A DNA stretch of 64,000 nucleotides from assembly GCF_006539345.1 (NCBI RefSeq), contig NZ_BJMV01000005.1:124001-188000 (forward strand), given 5' to 3'. A model generated the notes under the pieces. The model ran no database searches and was not told where the DNA came from. It was given only the letters and a program-made list of their open reading frames with translations. The stretch comes from Acetobacter peroxydans (GTDB taxonomy: Bacteria > Pseudomonadota > Alphaproteobacteria > Acetobacterales > Acetobacteraceae). How positions within the stretch are numbered: the first letter of the stretch is position 1; each line of letters starts with the position of its first letter. Positions 63,834 to 64,000 of this stretch are shown piece after piece. Both the position numbers and the translations under genes were made by a program.

Positions 63834-64000
63834 TCAGACGAAGAGGATCAGGAATGCGATCAGCAGGGCGAACAGAGCGATAGCTTCTGTCAGCGCGAAG
63901 CCGAGCATACCCAGGCCGAACACATGCGGGCGCGAAGCGGGGTTGCGCGCGATGCTGCTGACCAGCGTTGAAAAGATGTTGCCGAGGCCGATACCAACGC
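63834..64000 (-). CDS. atpE: ATP synthase F0 subunit c (partial, 5' end outside window)
   Basis: The last 55 codons are present: [20 protein letters not shown], the loop Arg-Asn-Pro, then [19 protein letters not shown] with the ion-carrying Glu in LTEA. The start lies beyond 64000. It precedes the b' gene by 32 bp in the usual atpE-atpF'-atpF order. Confidence 0.93.
   Translation of the reverse strand, partial: VGIGLGNIFSTLVSSIARNPASRPHVFGLGMLGFALTEAIALFALLIAFLILFV

Noticed and set aside
1-64000. CRISPR arrays, rRNA genes or a prophage
   Set aside because: No regularly spaced direct repeats, no rRNA sequence and no phage structural genes were seen; the GH24 lysozyme fragment alone is not enough for a prophage.

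Overview
The window looks like chromosome from an acetic acid bacterium (Acetobacteraceae, Alphaproteobacteria). It is GC-rich. It carries a cellulose-synthase operon of the acyl-modifying bcsX/bcsY type known from Komagataeibacter and relatives, a FixL-like PAS-GGDEF-EAL protein, split b/b' subunits of the F0 ATP synthase, and tRNA and ribosomal genes of alphaproteobacterial type. No genus is claimed.

Layout. 1-6.2 kb: a possible small membrane peptide, a YdfG-type SDR, a soluble MCP-stalk/Cache protein, a PAS-GGDEF-EAL c-di-GMP enzyme and a second SDR next to an FNR/FixK-like box. 6.4-15.2 kb: an exported protein and a TadG-like pseudopilin face an RND efflux operon (pump, adaptor, outer-membrane factor), with two TadE-like pseudopilins beyond it. 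15.2-20.1 kb: MYG1 hydrolase, cobalt transporter cbtBA with a phosphatase-like protein, and a GT-C glycosyltransferase. 20.3-31.3 kb: the cellulose operon, transcribed leftward as bcsB-bcsX-bcsY-bcsC-bcsA, with an intrinsic terminator in its leader. 31.5-35.6 kb: FkbM methyltransferase, a tRNA-Lys(UUU) split by a 217-nt group I intron, and a FUSC transporter. 35.6-41 kb: a nitronate-monooxygenase-like enzyme, then truB-rpsO-pnp. 41.2-44.8 kb: an Mla/MCE lipid-transport operon ended by a strong terminator. 45-51.7 kb: a TonB-dependent receptor with operator-like sites, a small CxCC protein, and cobalamin-dependent metH. 51.7-54.3 kb: a small accessory patch with a MITE-like element between truncated cell-wall hydrolases. 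54.4-56.7 kb: cvpA-purF and tRNA-Thr(CGU). 56.8-62.6 kb: LysR regulator, 2-oxoglutarate-type oxygenase, a conserved unknown, and a GT-C/GT2 pair. 62.7-64 kb: ATP synthase F0 genes atpF, atpF' and the 3' part of atpE.

The strongest unusual signal is the interrupted tRNA-Lys. Its two halves are a perfect alphaproteobacterial tRNA-Lys with an encoded CCA. The insert splits the anticodon and has the P7-region strands, GNRA-capped hairpins and terminal G of a compact group IC3 intron. The second is the cellulose operon: bcsA is separate from bcsB and sits last, and a leader terminator overlaps the stop codon of a possible 40-codon ORF. Other leads are a degenerate phosphatase beside the cobalt transporter, two sets of minor Tad pseudopilins without Tad machinery, and the MITE/cell-wall-hydrolase junction.

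Start codons were chosen from ribosome-binding sites, family lengths and overlaps, and may differ from other annotations. No database search was possible.
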